64,000 nucleotides of DNA from assembly GCA_042862465.1 (NCBI GenBank), contig JASTVH010000001.1, positions 62,001 through 126,000 of the forward strand. The letters are read 5' to 3'. This DNA comes from JASTVH01 sp042862465. Its GTDB lineage: Bacteria > Pseudomonadota > Gammaproteobacteria > Pseudomonadales > Oleiphilaceae. Made by a program: the position numbers and the translations under genes. The notes under the pieces are model-generated. The model saw only the letters and a list, made by a program, of their open reading frames with translations, had not been told where the DNA came from and did no database searches. Positions 42,453-51,437 of this stretch are shown here, in pieces; positions within the stretch are counted from its first letter, which is position 1, and every line of letters starts with the position of its first letter.

Positions 42453-44618
42453 ATGGACCGTGCCGTACTCCTGAATAACGCCAAAAGCCTGGCGCATGGC
42501 AACCTCGGTATTCCGTTGATGCTCATCGCCCTGTTGGGAATGATGACGCTGCCGATGCCGCCATTCCTGCTGGACGTGTTCTTCACCTTTAACATCGCGC
42601 TGTCCATGGTGATCCTGCTGGTGTGCGTCTACGCCATGCGGCCGATGGATTTCGCTGCGTTCCCTACGGTACTGCTTATAGCGACGTTGTTGCGGCTGGC
42701 CCTCAACGTGGCCTCCACCCGGGTAGTGCTGCTCAACGGCCAGGCGGGCGGGGATGCGGCCGGCCAGGTCATCCAGTCCTTCGGTGAGGTGCTGATCGGT
42801 GGTAACTACGCCGTGGGCCTGGTGGTGTTCGCCATCCTCATGATCATCAACTTCATCGTTGTCACCAAGGGTGCCGGCCGGGTGTCGGAAGTCAGTGCCC
42901 GCTTCACCCTGGACGCGATGCCCGGTAAACAGATGGCGATCGATGCCGACCTCAATGCCGGCATCATCGACCAGGACGAAGCCCGCACCCGTCGTGAGGA
43001 AGTCGGCCAGGAGGCGGACTTCTACGGTTCCATGGACGGTGCCTCAAAATTCGTCCGGGGCGACGCCATCGCCGGCCTGCTGATCCTGTTCATCAACCTG
43101 ATCGGTGGTGTCGCCATCGGCATGGCACAGCACAACATGAACTTCAGCCTGGCCATGGAGCGGTATGCGCTATTGACCATTGGTGACGGTCTGGTGGCCC
43201 AGATTCCTTCACTGCTGCTCTCCACCGCCACCGCCATTATCGTGACCCGGGTGGGCAAGGCCCAGGACATGGGTACCCAGGTGCTTTCGCAGATGTTCAC
43301 CTCCCCGCGCTCGATCGCCGTGGCCGGGGGTATTCTGATTCTGGTGGGCTTGATCCCGGGCATGCCGCACGTGGCGTTTGTGGGCCTCGGCCTGCTGGCT
43401 GGTGGTGGTGCCTGGTGGATCTGGAAGCGGCAGTCCCAGGTGGAAGAATCCGGTGAGCTGTTTCCGGGGCGGCCGGCGGCAGCCGGTCGGGGCCAGCCGG
43501 CGCCGGGCGGCGAACCCCGTTCTCCCGAGGGCGGGCAGGCCCTGCCCGCTCCGGGCGAAACAAAAGAGCTGGGCTGGGACGATGTGGCCACCGTGGACAT
43601 CATTGGTCTGGAAGTGGGCTATCGCCTGATTCCGTTAGTGGACAAGTCCCAGGGTGGGCAACTGCTGGCCCGGATCAAGGGGGTGCGAAAGAAGCTGTCC
43701 CAGGAGCTGGGCTTCCTGATGCCTTCGGTCCACATTCGCGACAACCTCGATCTGATGCCCAACGTCTATCGCATCACGCTGATGGGCGTGACTCTGGCAG
43801 AAGCGGAAATCCATCCGGAGCGGGAACTGGCCATCGACCCCGGTCAGGTCTTTGGGCCGATTGACGGGATCGCCGGCAAGGACCCGGCCTTTGGACTGGA
43901 TGCCACCTGGATCGACCCGTCCCTGCGGGATCAGGCCCAGACCCTGGGCTACACCGTGGTGGATGCCAGTACGGTGGTGGCCACCCATCTTAACCAGATT
44001 CTGCAGCGCCATGCCCATGAGTTACTGGGCCATGAGGAAGTGCAGAAGTGGCTGGAACAGCTGGAAAAGATCTCACCCAAGTTGGCGGAAGAACTGGTGC
44101 CCAATACGGTATCCATCAGCCTGCTGTTGAAGGTGCTGCAGAACCTGCTCATCGAGGAAGTGCCGATCAGGGATATGCGCAGCATTGCCGAGGCGATCGT
44201 CAATGTGCAGCCGAAGAGCCAGGATCCCGGCGTGCTGACGGCCTCGGCGCGGCAAACCCTGCGTCGCGCCATCGTTCAGAGCATCTGTGGCAACGACGAG
44301 GAGATCCCGGTGATCACCCTGGATCCAGAGTTGGAACAGATGTTGCTACGTTCACAGCAGCAGAGTCAACAAACCGGCGGCGGTGACCTGGGCATGATCC
44401 TCGAACCCAATATGGTCGAGAAACTCCAGCGCTCCCTCCAGGACAGCGCGCAACGCCAGGAGATGATGGGCAAGCCCGCCATCCTTCTGGTCTCCGCGCC
44501 GCTCCGGCCGGTGTTGGCCCGGTTCGCACGATTCGGGGTAGAGCGGCTGCATGTGCTGTCTTACCAGGAAGTGCCGGACAACAAACAGATCACCATCGTG
44601 TCATCGATCGGTCAATAA
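42453..44618 (+). CDS. flhA: Flagellar export apparatus protein FlhA
   Basis: The 721 residues have eight N-terminal membrane helices. They include the FHIPEP signature region (FPTVLLIATLLRLALNVASTR), DAMPGKQMAIDADLNAG and KFVRGDAIAGL. A flexible Gly/Pro-rich linker follows (about 335-370), then the large cytoplasmic domain that forms the nonameric ring and receives chaperone-substrate complexes. Length is slightly above the usual 690-700 because of the linker. The ATG at 42453 is the first in the conserved frame, with AAGGGG upstream. Confidence 0.96.
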   Translation: MDRAVLLNNAKSLAHGNLGIPLMLIALLGMMTLPMPPFLLDVFFTFNIALSMVILLVCVYAMRPMDFAAFPTVLLIATLLRLALNVASTRVVLLNGQAGGDAAGQVIQSFGEVLIGGNYAVGLVVFAILMIINFIVVTKGAGRVSEVSARFTLDAMPGKQMAIDADLNAGIIDQDEARTRREEVGQEADFYGSMDGASKFVRGDAIAGLLILFINLIGGVAIGMAQHNMNFSLAMERYALLTIGDGLVAQIPSLLLSTATAIIVTRVGKAQDMGTQVLSQMFTSPRSIAVAGGILILVGLIPGMPHVAFVGLGLLAGGGAWWIWKRQSQVEESGELFPGRPAAAGRGQPAPGGEPRSPEGGQALPAPGETKELGWDDVATVDIIGLEVGYRLIPLVDKSQGGQLLARIKGVRKKLSQELGFLMPSVHIRDNLDLMPNVYRITLMGVTLAEAEIHPERELAIDPGQVFGPIDGIAGKDPAFGLDATWIDPSLRDQAQTLGYTVVDASTVVATHLNQILQRHAHELLGHEEVQKWLEQLEKISPKLAEELVPNTVSISLLLKVLQNLLIEEVPIRDMRSIAEAIVNVQPKSQDPGVLTASARQTLRRAIVQSICGNDEEIPVITLDPELEQMLLRSQQQSQQTGGGDLGMILEPNMVEKLQRSLQDSAQRQEMMGKPAILLVSAPLRPVLARFARFGVERLHVLSYQEVPDNKQITIVSSIGQ

Positions 44619-44642
44619 CTTGACGCGTCGGAGGAGTAGCAG

Positions 44643-45914
44643 ATGAAAACCAAGCGGTTCTTTGCGCCAACCATGCAGCAAGCGCTGCGCCAGGTGCGGG
44701 AAGAGTTGGGGGCGGATGCCGTCATTCTCTCGAACCGGCGCGTGGATGGTGGTGTCGAGATCGTCTCGGCCCTGGACTATGACGAGTCCCAGGTGCGCGA
44801 ACGTCTGGGCGTTGCGGATACCGACACCTCGGGTGCCAGTCATTTGGCGGAGATGCAGGCCGAACGTCATCGGCTGCTGGAAAAGGAGCTGGAGCAATCC
44901 CGGCACCGGATCCAGGAGGTACGCTCGCGCCGTGCCCGCGAAGGGGCGGAACACCAGGAGGCCGCGCCGCAGCCGCAGCGGCCGGCGCCAGCACCGGCAG
45001 GTATCTCCCAGGACGATGCCCTGGCGGAAATGCGTGCCGAGATCCATTCCCTGCGCGCCATGATGGAATCCCGTCCGCAAGCCGCTGAATCGTCCCGTCC
45101 CTCCCGTACCAACCTGCTGCAGCAGCGTCTGACGGAACGGTTACAGGATCTGGGCCTGGATGCCGGGCTGGCAAGGGATCTGGCTCCAGCCAATGTCAGC
45201 GGCCGCCTGGATACCGCCTGGAAAACCGCCGTCAAGAATCTGGCTGGCCGGCTTTCGGTGGAACAATCGGAATTGATCGAGCGTGGTGGCGTGTTTGCCC
45301 TGGTCGGTCCCACCGGCTCCGGCAAGACCACCACCATCAGCAAGATGGCGGCCCGTTATGTGCTGCGCCATGGCGAAGACAAGGTGGCGCTGGTGACCAC
45401 CGACCGCTATCGGGTTGCGGCCCATGAGCAGTTGTTCGTATTCGGACGTATCCTCAATGTGCCGGTGCGGGTGGTGGACGAAGAAAACAGCCTCGACCAG
45501 ATCCTCGACGACCTGCGCGACCGGCATCTGGTGCTGATCGACACCGCCGGTCTGAATGCCGCCGACCAGGGCTGGCGCGAGCAGATGGAGGAGCTGTCAC
45601 AAAGCCGTCATCCCATCAAGCCGTACCTGGTTGTGGCCGCCACAAGCCAGCCCCGTGTCATGAAATCAACCTGGCATTGCTATAAGATGGTCGGCCTTGC
45701 CGGGTGCGTTATGACCAAACTGGATGAGGCACTGACCCTGGGCGAGGTGATAGGATTTGCGGTAGAAAGCAAGTTGCCTGTGGCGTACTACACTGATGGT
45801 CAGCGTATTCCCCAGGATCTGCATCGTGCCGGCTCTGCTTCGCTCGTCAAAATGGCGCTCAAGCGGCTGCAGGCGAGTGGCGAAGGTGCGGTCAATCTGT
45901 CCACAGGAACCTAG
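44643..45914 (+). CDS. flhF: SRP-like GTPase FlhF (flagellar placement)
   Basis: The 423 residues include an N-terminal basic domain (MKTKRFFAPTMQQALRQVREELG), a linker and a C-terminal NG GTPase. P-loop GPTGSGKT is at 222-229, DTAGLN is the G3 motif and TKLDEAL the G4 motif. FlhF sets number and pole position of flagella together with FlhG. It starts 24 bp after flhA, with GGAGGAG upstream. The pair flhF-flhG implies a polar flagellum. Confidence 0.95.
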   Translation: MKTKRFFAPTMQQALRQVREELGADAVILSNRRVDGGVEIVSALDYDESQVRERLGVADTDTSGASHLAEMQAERHRLLEKELEQSRHRIQEVRSRRAREGAEHQEAAPQPQRPAPAPAGISQDDALAEMRAEIHSLRAMMESRPQAAESSRPSRTNLLQQRLTERLQDLGLDAGLARDLAPANVSGRLDTAWKTAVKNLAGRLSVEQSELIERGGVFALVGPTGSGKTTTISKMAARYVLRHGEDKVALVTTDRYRVAAHEQLFVFGRILNVPVRVVDEENSLDQILDDLRDRHLVLIDTAGLNAADQGWREQMEELSQSRHPIKPYLVVAATSQPRVMKSTWHCYKMVGLAGCVMTKLDEALTLGEVIGFAVESKLPVAYYTDGQRIPQDLHRAGSASLVKMALKRLQASGEGAVNLSTGT

Positions 45915-46013
45915 TCGCGGACAGCAGCAACGCATTTCCGGAGAACACCCATGGAGCGAGGCTTTCGCGAGCAGCGCTTGATATCAACAAGAAGGTGAGA
46001 GACAGCGTCCAGT

Positions 46014-46826
46014 ATGAGTAGGTCACACCCGGTTCAGGTGATTGCGGTTACAGGCGGTAAAGGCGGCGTCGGCAAGAGCAACGTTTCCGTCAATCTGGCT
46101 ATTTCGCTGGCGGAAATGGGGCGTCGAGTCGTGGTGCTGGACGCGGATCTGGGGCTGGCCAACATCGATGTTCTGCTGGGCATCACTGCCAATCGCAACC
46201 TTCAGGATGTCCTGGACGGGCAGTGCTCTTTGCAGGAAGTGCTGGTGGAAGGTCCCGGGGGCATTCGCATCGTGCCGGCGTCATCGGGTACCCAGCGGAT
46301 GGTGCAGCTGGGCGAGATGGAGCATGCCGGACTGATCAATGCCTTCAGTGAACTGGGTGACGACATTGATGTGCTGATTGTCGATACCGCGGCCGGCATC
46401 TCCCAGTCAGTCATCAGTTTCCTGCGGGCCTCACAGGAGATTCTCTTTGTCGTCTGTGATGAACCCACCTCCATTACCGACGCCTACGCCCTGATCAAGC
46501 TCATGAACCGTGATTACGGCGTTTACCGTTTCCGGGTACTGGCCAACATGGTCAAGAGCGAGCAGGAGGGGCGTCACCTCTACAACAAGCTGGCGCGGGT
46601 TACCGAGCGATTCCTCGATGTTGCGCTACAATATGTGGGCAGCATTCCTCTGGACGATGCGGTCAAGAAAGCCGTTCAGAGACAGCGGGCCGTCGTGGAG
46701 GCCTATCCCCGTTCCAAGGCCGCCCTGGCGATCAAGAGCCTGGCCCAGAAAGTGGACAACTGGCCGCTGCCATCGAGTCCACGGGGGCACCTGGAATTTT
46801 TCGTGGAACGGCTCGTTCAGGCGTAA
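46014..46826 (+). CDS. flhG: Flagellar number regulator FlhG/FleN (MinD-like ATPase)
   Basis: The 270-residue MinD/ParA ATPase has a deviant Walker A GGKGGVGKS (14-22), VVVLDADLGLANIDVLLG and VLIVDTAAGIS. In Pseudomonas FleN binds FleQ and damps its activity, limiting flagellar number. The C-terminus is helical and amphipathic (GHLEFFVERLVQA), suited to membrane association. It lies between flhF and fliA. Confidence 0.95.
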   Translation: MSRSHPVQVIAVTGGKGGVGKSNVSVNLAISLAEMGRRVVVLDADLGLANIDVLLGITANRNLQDVLDGQCSLQEVLVEGPGGIRIVPASSGTQRMVQLGEMEHAGLINAFSELGDDIDVLIVDTAAGISQSVISFLRASQEILFVVCDEPTSITDAYALIKLMNRDYGVYRFRVLANMVKSEQEGRHLYNKLARVTERFLDVALQYVGSIPLDDAVKKAVQRQRAVVEAYPRSKAALAIKSLAQKVDNWPLPSSPRGHLEFFVERLVQA

Positions 46827-46892
46827 AATCCGGCTGCAGGGTCCGAGAGACCAAGTACTCTTCACTGCAGTTGCGAAGGGGTGCCAAGACCG

Positions 46893-47621
46893 ATGACGCT
46901 GCCCAAACAGCTCGGAATATACAATCAGACCCGCTCGCGCTCACCGGATGAACTGGTGAGTCGGCATGCCCCGCTGGTGAAAAAAATCGCCCTGCATCTG
47001 ATGGCGCGCCTGCCCGAATCCGTTCAGCTTGATGATTTGATGCAGGCCGGCATGGTGGGGTTGCTGGAAGCGGCGAGCAAATACGACGCGAGCAAGGGCG
47101 CTTCATTCGAAACCTATGCCGGCATCCGGATTCGTGGCGCCATCGTAGATGAGATACGGCGCGGCGACTGGGTGCCGCGCTCGGTGCATCGAAATGCGCG
47201 ACGCATCAGCGACGCGATCAAGCAGGTCGAGGACCGCGAAGGGCGCGATGCCCGGGATACGGAAATCGCCGCTGAGCTGGATATGTCACTCGACGAGTAC
47301 TATTCCTGTCTGAGTGATGCCAGCAGCGGCCGCCTATTCAGTCTGGACGAACTCAGCGAGAGCAGTGACGCACCGTTCGCACCTCAGGAGAACGATGACA
47401 ACCCGTCGTCGGCGCTTGAGGACGATGCTTTTCGTTCGGGGTTGGCCGAGGCCATCGAGGAATTGCCCGAGCGTGAGCGGCTGGTTTTGGCGCTCTACTA
47501 CCAGGAAGAACTCAACCTCAAGGAAATTGGTCTGGTGCTGGGCGTGAGTGAGTCACGGGTCAGCCAGATACACAGTCAGGCTGCCATGCGTCTGCGGGGG
47601 CGCTTGTCAGAGTGGCGTTAA
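46893..47621 (+). CDS. fliA: Flagellar sigma factor FliA (sigma-28)
   Basis: The 242 residues contain sigma regions 2 (LVKKIALHLMARLPESVQLDDLMQAG in outline, about 29-54; FETYAGIRIRGAIVDEIR), 3, and 4 (LNLKEIGLVLGVSESRVSQIHSQA, a helix-turn-helix). It transcribes late flagellar and chemotaxis genes from TAAAGTTT-N11-GCCGATAA promoters; one such site lies at 9045-9071. The ATG at 46893 follows AAGGGG at 11 nt; a GTG four codons upstream overlaps that site. Confidence 0.95.
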   Translation: MTLPKQLGIYNQTRSRSPDELVSRHAPLVKKIALHLMARLPESVQLDDLMQAGMVGLLEAASKYDASKGASFETYAGIRIRGAIVDEIRRGDWVPRSVHRNARRISDAIKQVEDREGRDARDTEIAAELDMSLDEYYSCLSDASSGRLFSLDELSESSDAPFAPQENDDNPSSALEDDAFRSGLAEAIEELPERERLVLALYYQEELNLKEIGLVLGVSESRVSQIHSQAAMRLRGRLSEWR

Positions 47622-47622
47622 A

Positions 47623-47655
47623 AATCCTGAACGCCAATGGACTGTCAGGATTTTT
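47623..47655 (+). terminator. Terminator after fliA
   Basis: Stem AATCCTGA (47623-47630) / TCAGGATT (47645-47652) ends in a run of five T residues. Confidence 0.65.
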
Positions 47656-47793
47656 CAGAGTTTGCTGGGGATTTTCCTGCAATATTCACTGGATAGCCGA
47701 GCACAACCGGCTAGACTTGTTTTAAAGCCCTGAATTGATGGCACTGTATTGGATAAATCGGGTGGGACGCCCATAGAGATCGGAAGGGGTGCC

Positions 47794-47844
47794 ATGAGAT
47801 TTGCCGGCTTATTGGATTGGAGGTCGCATTGGACAAGAACATGA
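47794..47844 (+). CDS. Candidate 16-codon leader ORF overlapping the cheY start region
   Basis: An ATG at 47794 has an excellent Shine-Dalgarno (GGAAGGGG) 5 nt upstream and opens a 16-residue frame, MRFAGLLDWRSHWTRT, ending at 47844. Its stop overlaps the internal cheY ATG as ATGA and lies after the TTG start of cheY. It may couple or attenuate cheY translation, or be fortuitous. No homologue is known to me. Confidence 0.35.
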   Translation: MRFAGLLDWRSHWTRT

Positions 47845-48212
47845 AGATCCTCATCGTGGATGATTTCTCCACGATGCGACGCATCATCAAGAACCTGCTG
47901 CGTGATCTGGGATTCACCAACACGGAAGAGGCCGATGACGGCAATTCCGCATTGCCCATGCTCAAGAGCGGCAAGTTCGATTTTCTCATTACCGACTGGA
48001 ACATGCCCGGAATGACGGGAATCGACCTGCTCAAGGAGGTTCGCGCGGACGATTCCCTGAAAAACCTGCCGGTCCTCATGGTGACCGCCGAGGCGAAACG
48101 GGATCAGATTGTTGCGGCGGCACAGGCCGGGGTGAATGGCTATGTCGTGAAGCCGTTTACTGCGGCGGTGCTCAAGGAAAAGATCGAGAAAATCTTCGAA
48201 CGAATCCAGTAA
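47829..48212 (+). CDS. cheY: Chemotaxis response regulator CheY
   Basis: The 127-residue single receiver domain has the acidic pair D11-D12, phospho-acceptor D56 (ITDWNMPG), a conserved Thr (VTAEA) and Lys (VVKPF). Phospho-CheY binds FliM to switch rotation. The start is the TTG at 47829, 5 nt after GGAGG, giving MDKNMKILIVDDFSTMRR as in related polar flagellates. The ATG at 47841 lacks a usable ribosome-binding site. First gene of the che operon. Confidence 0.95.
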   Translation: MDKNMKILIVDDFSTMRRIIKNLLRDLGFTNTEEADDGNSALPMLKSGKFDFLITDWNMPGMTGIDLLKEVRADDSLKNLPVLMVTAEAKRDQIVAAAQAGVNGYVVKPFTAAVLKEKIEKIFERIQ

Positions 48213-48228
48213 CAGCAGGCTCGCCGCA

Positions 48229-49020
48229 ATGAGCAAGAATTCTACAGATGACAATCAGATGGATCAGGCGTTCCAGGGCCAGCTTCGAGAGCAGACGGAA
48301 CGGCTGCAGGAGCAGGTCGAGAAAGGCAACATGGTGGAAGCCCTGCGCCTGATCGGAGACCTGGGCCAGATTCGCGAACAGCAGCTTTATCAGGAAGTGG
48401 GCCGATTGACGCGCAGCCTTCACGAGGCGATCCGCAATTTTCATATCGATGTCCACAACCAGAAACAGCAAGAAGAGCTGTCCAAAATCGCTGATGCCTC
48501 CGACCGCTTGGGTTACGTGGTCGAACTGACCAATAACGCGGCCAACAAGACGCTGGACCTGGTGGAGGAATCCATGCCGCTGGCTTCCAAGGTGAAAGAG
48601 GAAGCCCAGGCGATCAAGGCGGACTGGCTGCGGCTGCGTCGCCGGGAGATGAAGCCCGCGGAATTCCGCCAGCTTTATGCCCGCATCGATACCTTCCTGG
48701 AAGACCTGTCCCGACACGCGGACACCGTACATGGAAACCTCTCCGATATTCTGATGGCGCAGGACTATCAGGATCTGACCGGTCAGGTGATCCAGAAAGT
48801 CACCTCACTGGTCAAGGAAGTGGAAGACAATCTGGTCAACCTCGTCGTGATGGCGAGCAATGTGGATGAGTTGACCGGGGTGAAACACGATCTACCGGAA
48901 GAAGACAAGAACGAAGAAGCGCTCAAGGGCCATGGCCCACAGATGAAAAAAGAAGAGCGCGAAGATGTGGTTAGCGGTCAAGACGATGTCGACGACCTGC
49001 TCTCCAGTCTCGGTTTTTGA
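48229..49020 (+). CDS. cheZ: CheY-P phosphatase CheZ
   Basis: The 263 residues form long helices. The catalytic segment is HGNLSDILMAQDYQDLTGQVIQKV (by location about 165-190), with the conserved Gln (QDYQDLTGQ) that positions water on phospho-CheY. The last 13 residues, QDDVDDLLSSLGF, are the CheY-docking peptide. It starts 16 bp after cheY and overlaps the leader of cheA. Confidence 0.95.
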   Translation: MSKNSTDDNQMDQAFQGQLREQTERLQEQVEKGNMVEALRLIGDLGQIREQQLYQEVGRLTRSLHEAIRNFHIDVHNQKQQEELSKIADASDRLGYVVELTNNAANKTLDLVEESMPLASKVKEEAQAIKADWLRLRRREMKPAEFRQLYARIDTFLEDLSRHADTVHGNLSDILMAQDYQDLTGQVIQKVTSLVKEVEDNLVNLVVMASNVDELTGVKHDLPEEDKNEEALKGHGPQMKKEEREDVVSGQDDVDDLLSSLGF

Positions 49021-49031
49021 GGAGCAGCCGC

Positions 49032-51338
49032 ATGGCGTTGGATGCAGATGAAGAAATTCTGCAGGACTTCCTGATCGAAGCGGGGGAAATCCTCGAACAG
49101 TTGTCCGAGCAGCTTGTGGATCTGGAGAATAATCCAGAAGACCGCGATTTGCTGAATGCAATTTTCAGGGGCTTCCATACCGTCAAGGGTGGGGCCGGGT
49201 TCTTGCAGCTCGACCCTCTGGTTGACCTCTGTCACGTGTCGGAGAACGTGTTCGATACGCTGCGTAATGGTAAGCGCAGTGTGACTTCGGATCTGATGGA
49301 TGTGGTGTTACAGGCACTGGACAACGTCAACGCTATGTTCGAGGAAGTTCGTAACCGTGAAGAGCCCACACCGGCCTCGCAGGAACTGATCGACACACTG
49401 GCTCAGCTGGCCAAGCCGGAAGAAGAAGGCGAGAGCGCGCCAGCCAGTGAACAGGCGGAAACCGCACCCGAGGAAACCGAAGCGGCGGCGGAAGAAGCCA
49501 AGGCCATGGGCGACGTCACTGACGATGAATTCGAGGAACTGCTCGACGCCCTTGAGGACGAAAAGGAAGCCCCGAAAGAGGCCAAGACCGAATCGGGCGG
49601 TGATGATGAGATCACCGATGAGGAGTTCGAAGCGTTGCTGGACGAGCTGCATGGTAGCGGCTCCCATGGAGGCGTGCCCCAGGCCGCGGCGGATGCCGAG
49701 AGTGCGGGCAAAGCGTCGGCCGCCAACGGCGATGGTGATGACGAAATCACAGATGATGAATTTGAAGCCCTGCTGGACGAACTTCATGGCAAGGGCAAGT
49801 TTGACAGCGAGGTCGTCGAAAAAAGCGAATCGAAGAAACCGGCTGGCAAAACGCCGGAGCCGGAGAAAGAGTCCGGCGAGGGCGGCGATGAGCTGATCAC
49901 CGACGATGAGTTCGAGAAACTTCTCGACGATCTCCATGGCAAGGGTAAAGGGCCGGGCGTTGAGGAATCGGGCGACCAGAAGCCCGCGGCTGAAACGCCG
50001 GCAGCCAGGAAAGAACCGCCCGCCAAAAAGGCACAACCGCCCAAGAAAGAAGAGCCCGCCAAGAAAGACGAGCCGGCAAAGGCGGCCCCGCAAAAGCCCG
50101 ACGCAGCCGCCGCCAAGAAACCGGCAGCCGCTGGAAACGGCGGCAAGGCGGGCGCAGGTGGCCCCGACAAGGTGGCTGCGGATACCACGGTTCGGGTCGA
50201 CACCAAGCGTCTCGATGACATCATGAACATGGTTGGTGAGCTGGTGCTGGTGCGTAACCGGCTCAAGCGCCTCAGCGACGAGATGTCGGATCCGCGTATC
50301 CAGAAAACGGTGTCCAACCTGGATGTGGTGACCGGCGACCTGCAGTCCTCGGTCATGCAGACCCGCATGCAGCCGATCAAGAAAGTCTTCGGTCGTTTCC
50401 CGCGTGTCGTGCGCGACCTGGCGAGAAACCTCAAGAAAGAGGTCAACCTCACCATGCACGGCGAGGACACCGACCTCGACAAGAACCTGGTCGAAGCCCT
50501 GTCGGATCCGTTGGTCCACCTGGTACGCAACTCCGTCGACCACGGCGTGGAAGCACCGGAGGAGCGGGAGAAGAAGGGCAAGCCGCGGGTAGGCCGCGTG
50601 GTCCTCTCGGCAGAGCAGGAGGGCGATCACATCCAGCTGGTCATCGAGGATGACGGCGCCGGCATGGACCCGGAAAAGTTGCGGCAGAAGGCCGTGGAAA
50701 AGGGGCTTTACGATCAGGACGCGGCCGACCGGCTAACGCCCAACGAATGCTTCAACCTGATCTTTGCCCCGGGTTTCTCCACCAAGGATCAGATTTCCGA
50801 CGTCTCCGGCCGTGGCGTGGGCATGGACGTGGTCAAGACCAAGATCACCCAGCTCAACGGCACCATCAACATCGACTCCGAGCTGGGCCGTGGTTCGCGC
50901 ATCATCATCAAGGTGCCGCTCACCCTGGCGATCATGCCGACGCTGATGGTCAAACTGGACGATCATTCCTTCGCGCTGCCGCTGGTCAACGTGTCGGAGA
51001 TCTTCCATCTCGATCTGACCAAAAAGAATATTGTCGACGGTCGTGAATGTATCGTCGTGCGTGACAATGTGTTCCCGCTTTTCCACATCAAGCGCTGGCT
51101 GGTGAAGGGCGCCCAGGGTGAACCGGAGCCTGAAAACGCTCACGTGGTCATCGTCGCCGTAGGTACCAAGCGCGTGGGCTTTGTGGTCGATCAGTTGATC
51201 GGTCAGGAGGAAGTGGTCATCAAGCCATTGGGGCGGATGCTCCACGGTACGCCCGGCATGGCCGGTGCCACTATCACCGGTGACGGTCGTATTGCGCTGA
51301 TCATCGACGTGCCGAGCCTGCTGCAGCATTATGCCTGA
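49032..51338 (+). CDS. cheA: Chemotaxis histidine kinase CheA with four acidic linker repeats
   Basis: The 768 residues begin with a P1 Hpt domain (1-105) holding H49 in FRGFHTVKGGAGF. A long linker (about 120-380) follows instead of a recognisable P2. It contains four acidic repeats of the type TDDEFEALLDELHG, starting near residues 160, 191, 235 and 285, then a Lys/Pro/Ala-rich stretch. P3 dimerisation (RVDTKRLDDIMNMVGELV), P4 ATPase (VRNSVDHG, EDDGAGMD, GRGVGMDVV) and P5 CheW-like domain are complete. GAGGAG precedes the ATG at 49032. Confidence 0.95.
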   Translation: MALDADEEILQDFLIEAGEILEQLSEQLVDLENNPEDRDLLNAIFRGFHTVKGGAGFLQLDPLVDLCHVSENVFDTLRNGKRSVTSDLMDVVLQALDNVNAMFEEVRNREEPTPASQELIDTLAQLAKPEEEGESAPASEQAETAPEETEAAAEEAKAMGDVTDDEFEELLDALEDEKEAPKEAKTESGGDDEITDEEFEALLDELHGSGSHGGVPQAAADAESAGKASAANGDGDDEITDDEFEALLDELHGKGKFDSEVVEKSESKKPAGKTPEPEKESGEGGDELITDDEFEKLLDDLHGKGKGPGVEESGDQKPAAETPAARKEPPAKKAQPPKKEEPAKKDEPAKAAPQKPDAAAAKKPAAAGNGGKAGAGGPDKVAADTTVRVDTKRLDDIMNMVGELVLVRNRLKRLSDEMSDPRIQKTVSNLDVVTGDLQSSVMQTRMQPIKKVFGRFPRVVRDLARNLKKEVNLTMHGEDTDLDKNLVEALSDPLVHLVRNSVDHGVEAPEEREKKGKPRVGRVVLSAEQEGDHIQLVIEDDGAGMDPEKLRQKAVEKGLYDQDAADRLTPNECFNLIFAPGFSTKDQISDVSGRGVGMDVVKTKITQLNGTINIDSELGRGSRIIIKVPLTLAIMPTLMVKLDDHSFALPLVNVSEIFHLDLTKKNIVDGRECIVVRDNVFPLFHIKRWLVKGAQGEPEPENAHVVIVAVGTKRVGFVVDQLIGQEEVVIKPLGRMLHGTPGMAGATITGDGRIALIIDVPSLLQHYA

Positions 51339-51437
51339 GGAGTCCAGTGCAGTGGTCCTTGCAACCCCGATTCATCTTGAGCCTCAGGTGTTCTGCCGGC
51401 ATTCGGGACAGGGCGGGACAACCACGGAGAGAAGGAC

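Noticed and set aside
42263..42607. Minus-strand frame with WTLDVGR tandem repeats
   Set aside because: It is a read-through of the AACGTCC array into antisense flhA and is not a protein gene.
47735..47780. Sigma-54 or sigma-28 promoter before cheY (TGGCACTGTATTGGATAAAT)
   Set aside because: The spacing fails for sigma-54 (GG-N10 is followed by GA, not GC), and no TAAA box lies at the right distance for sigma-28.
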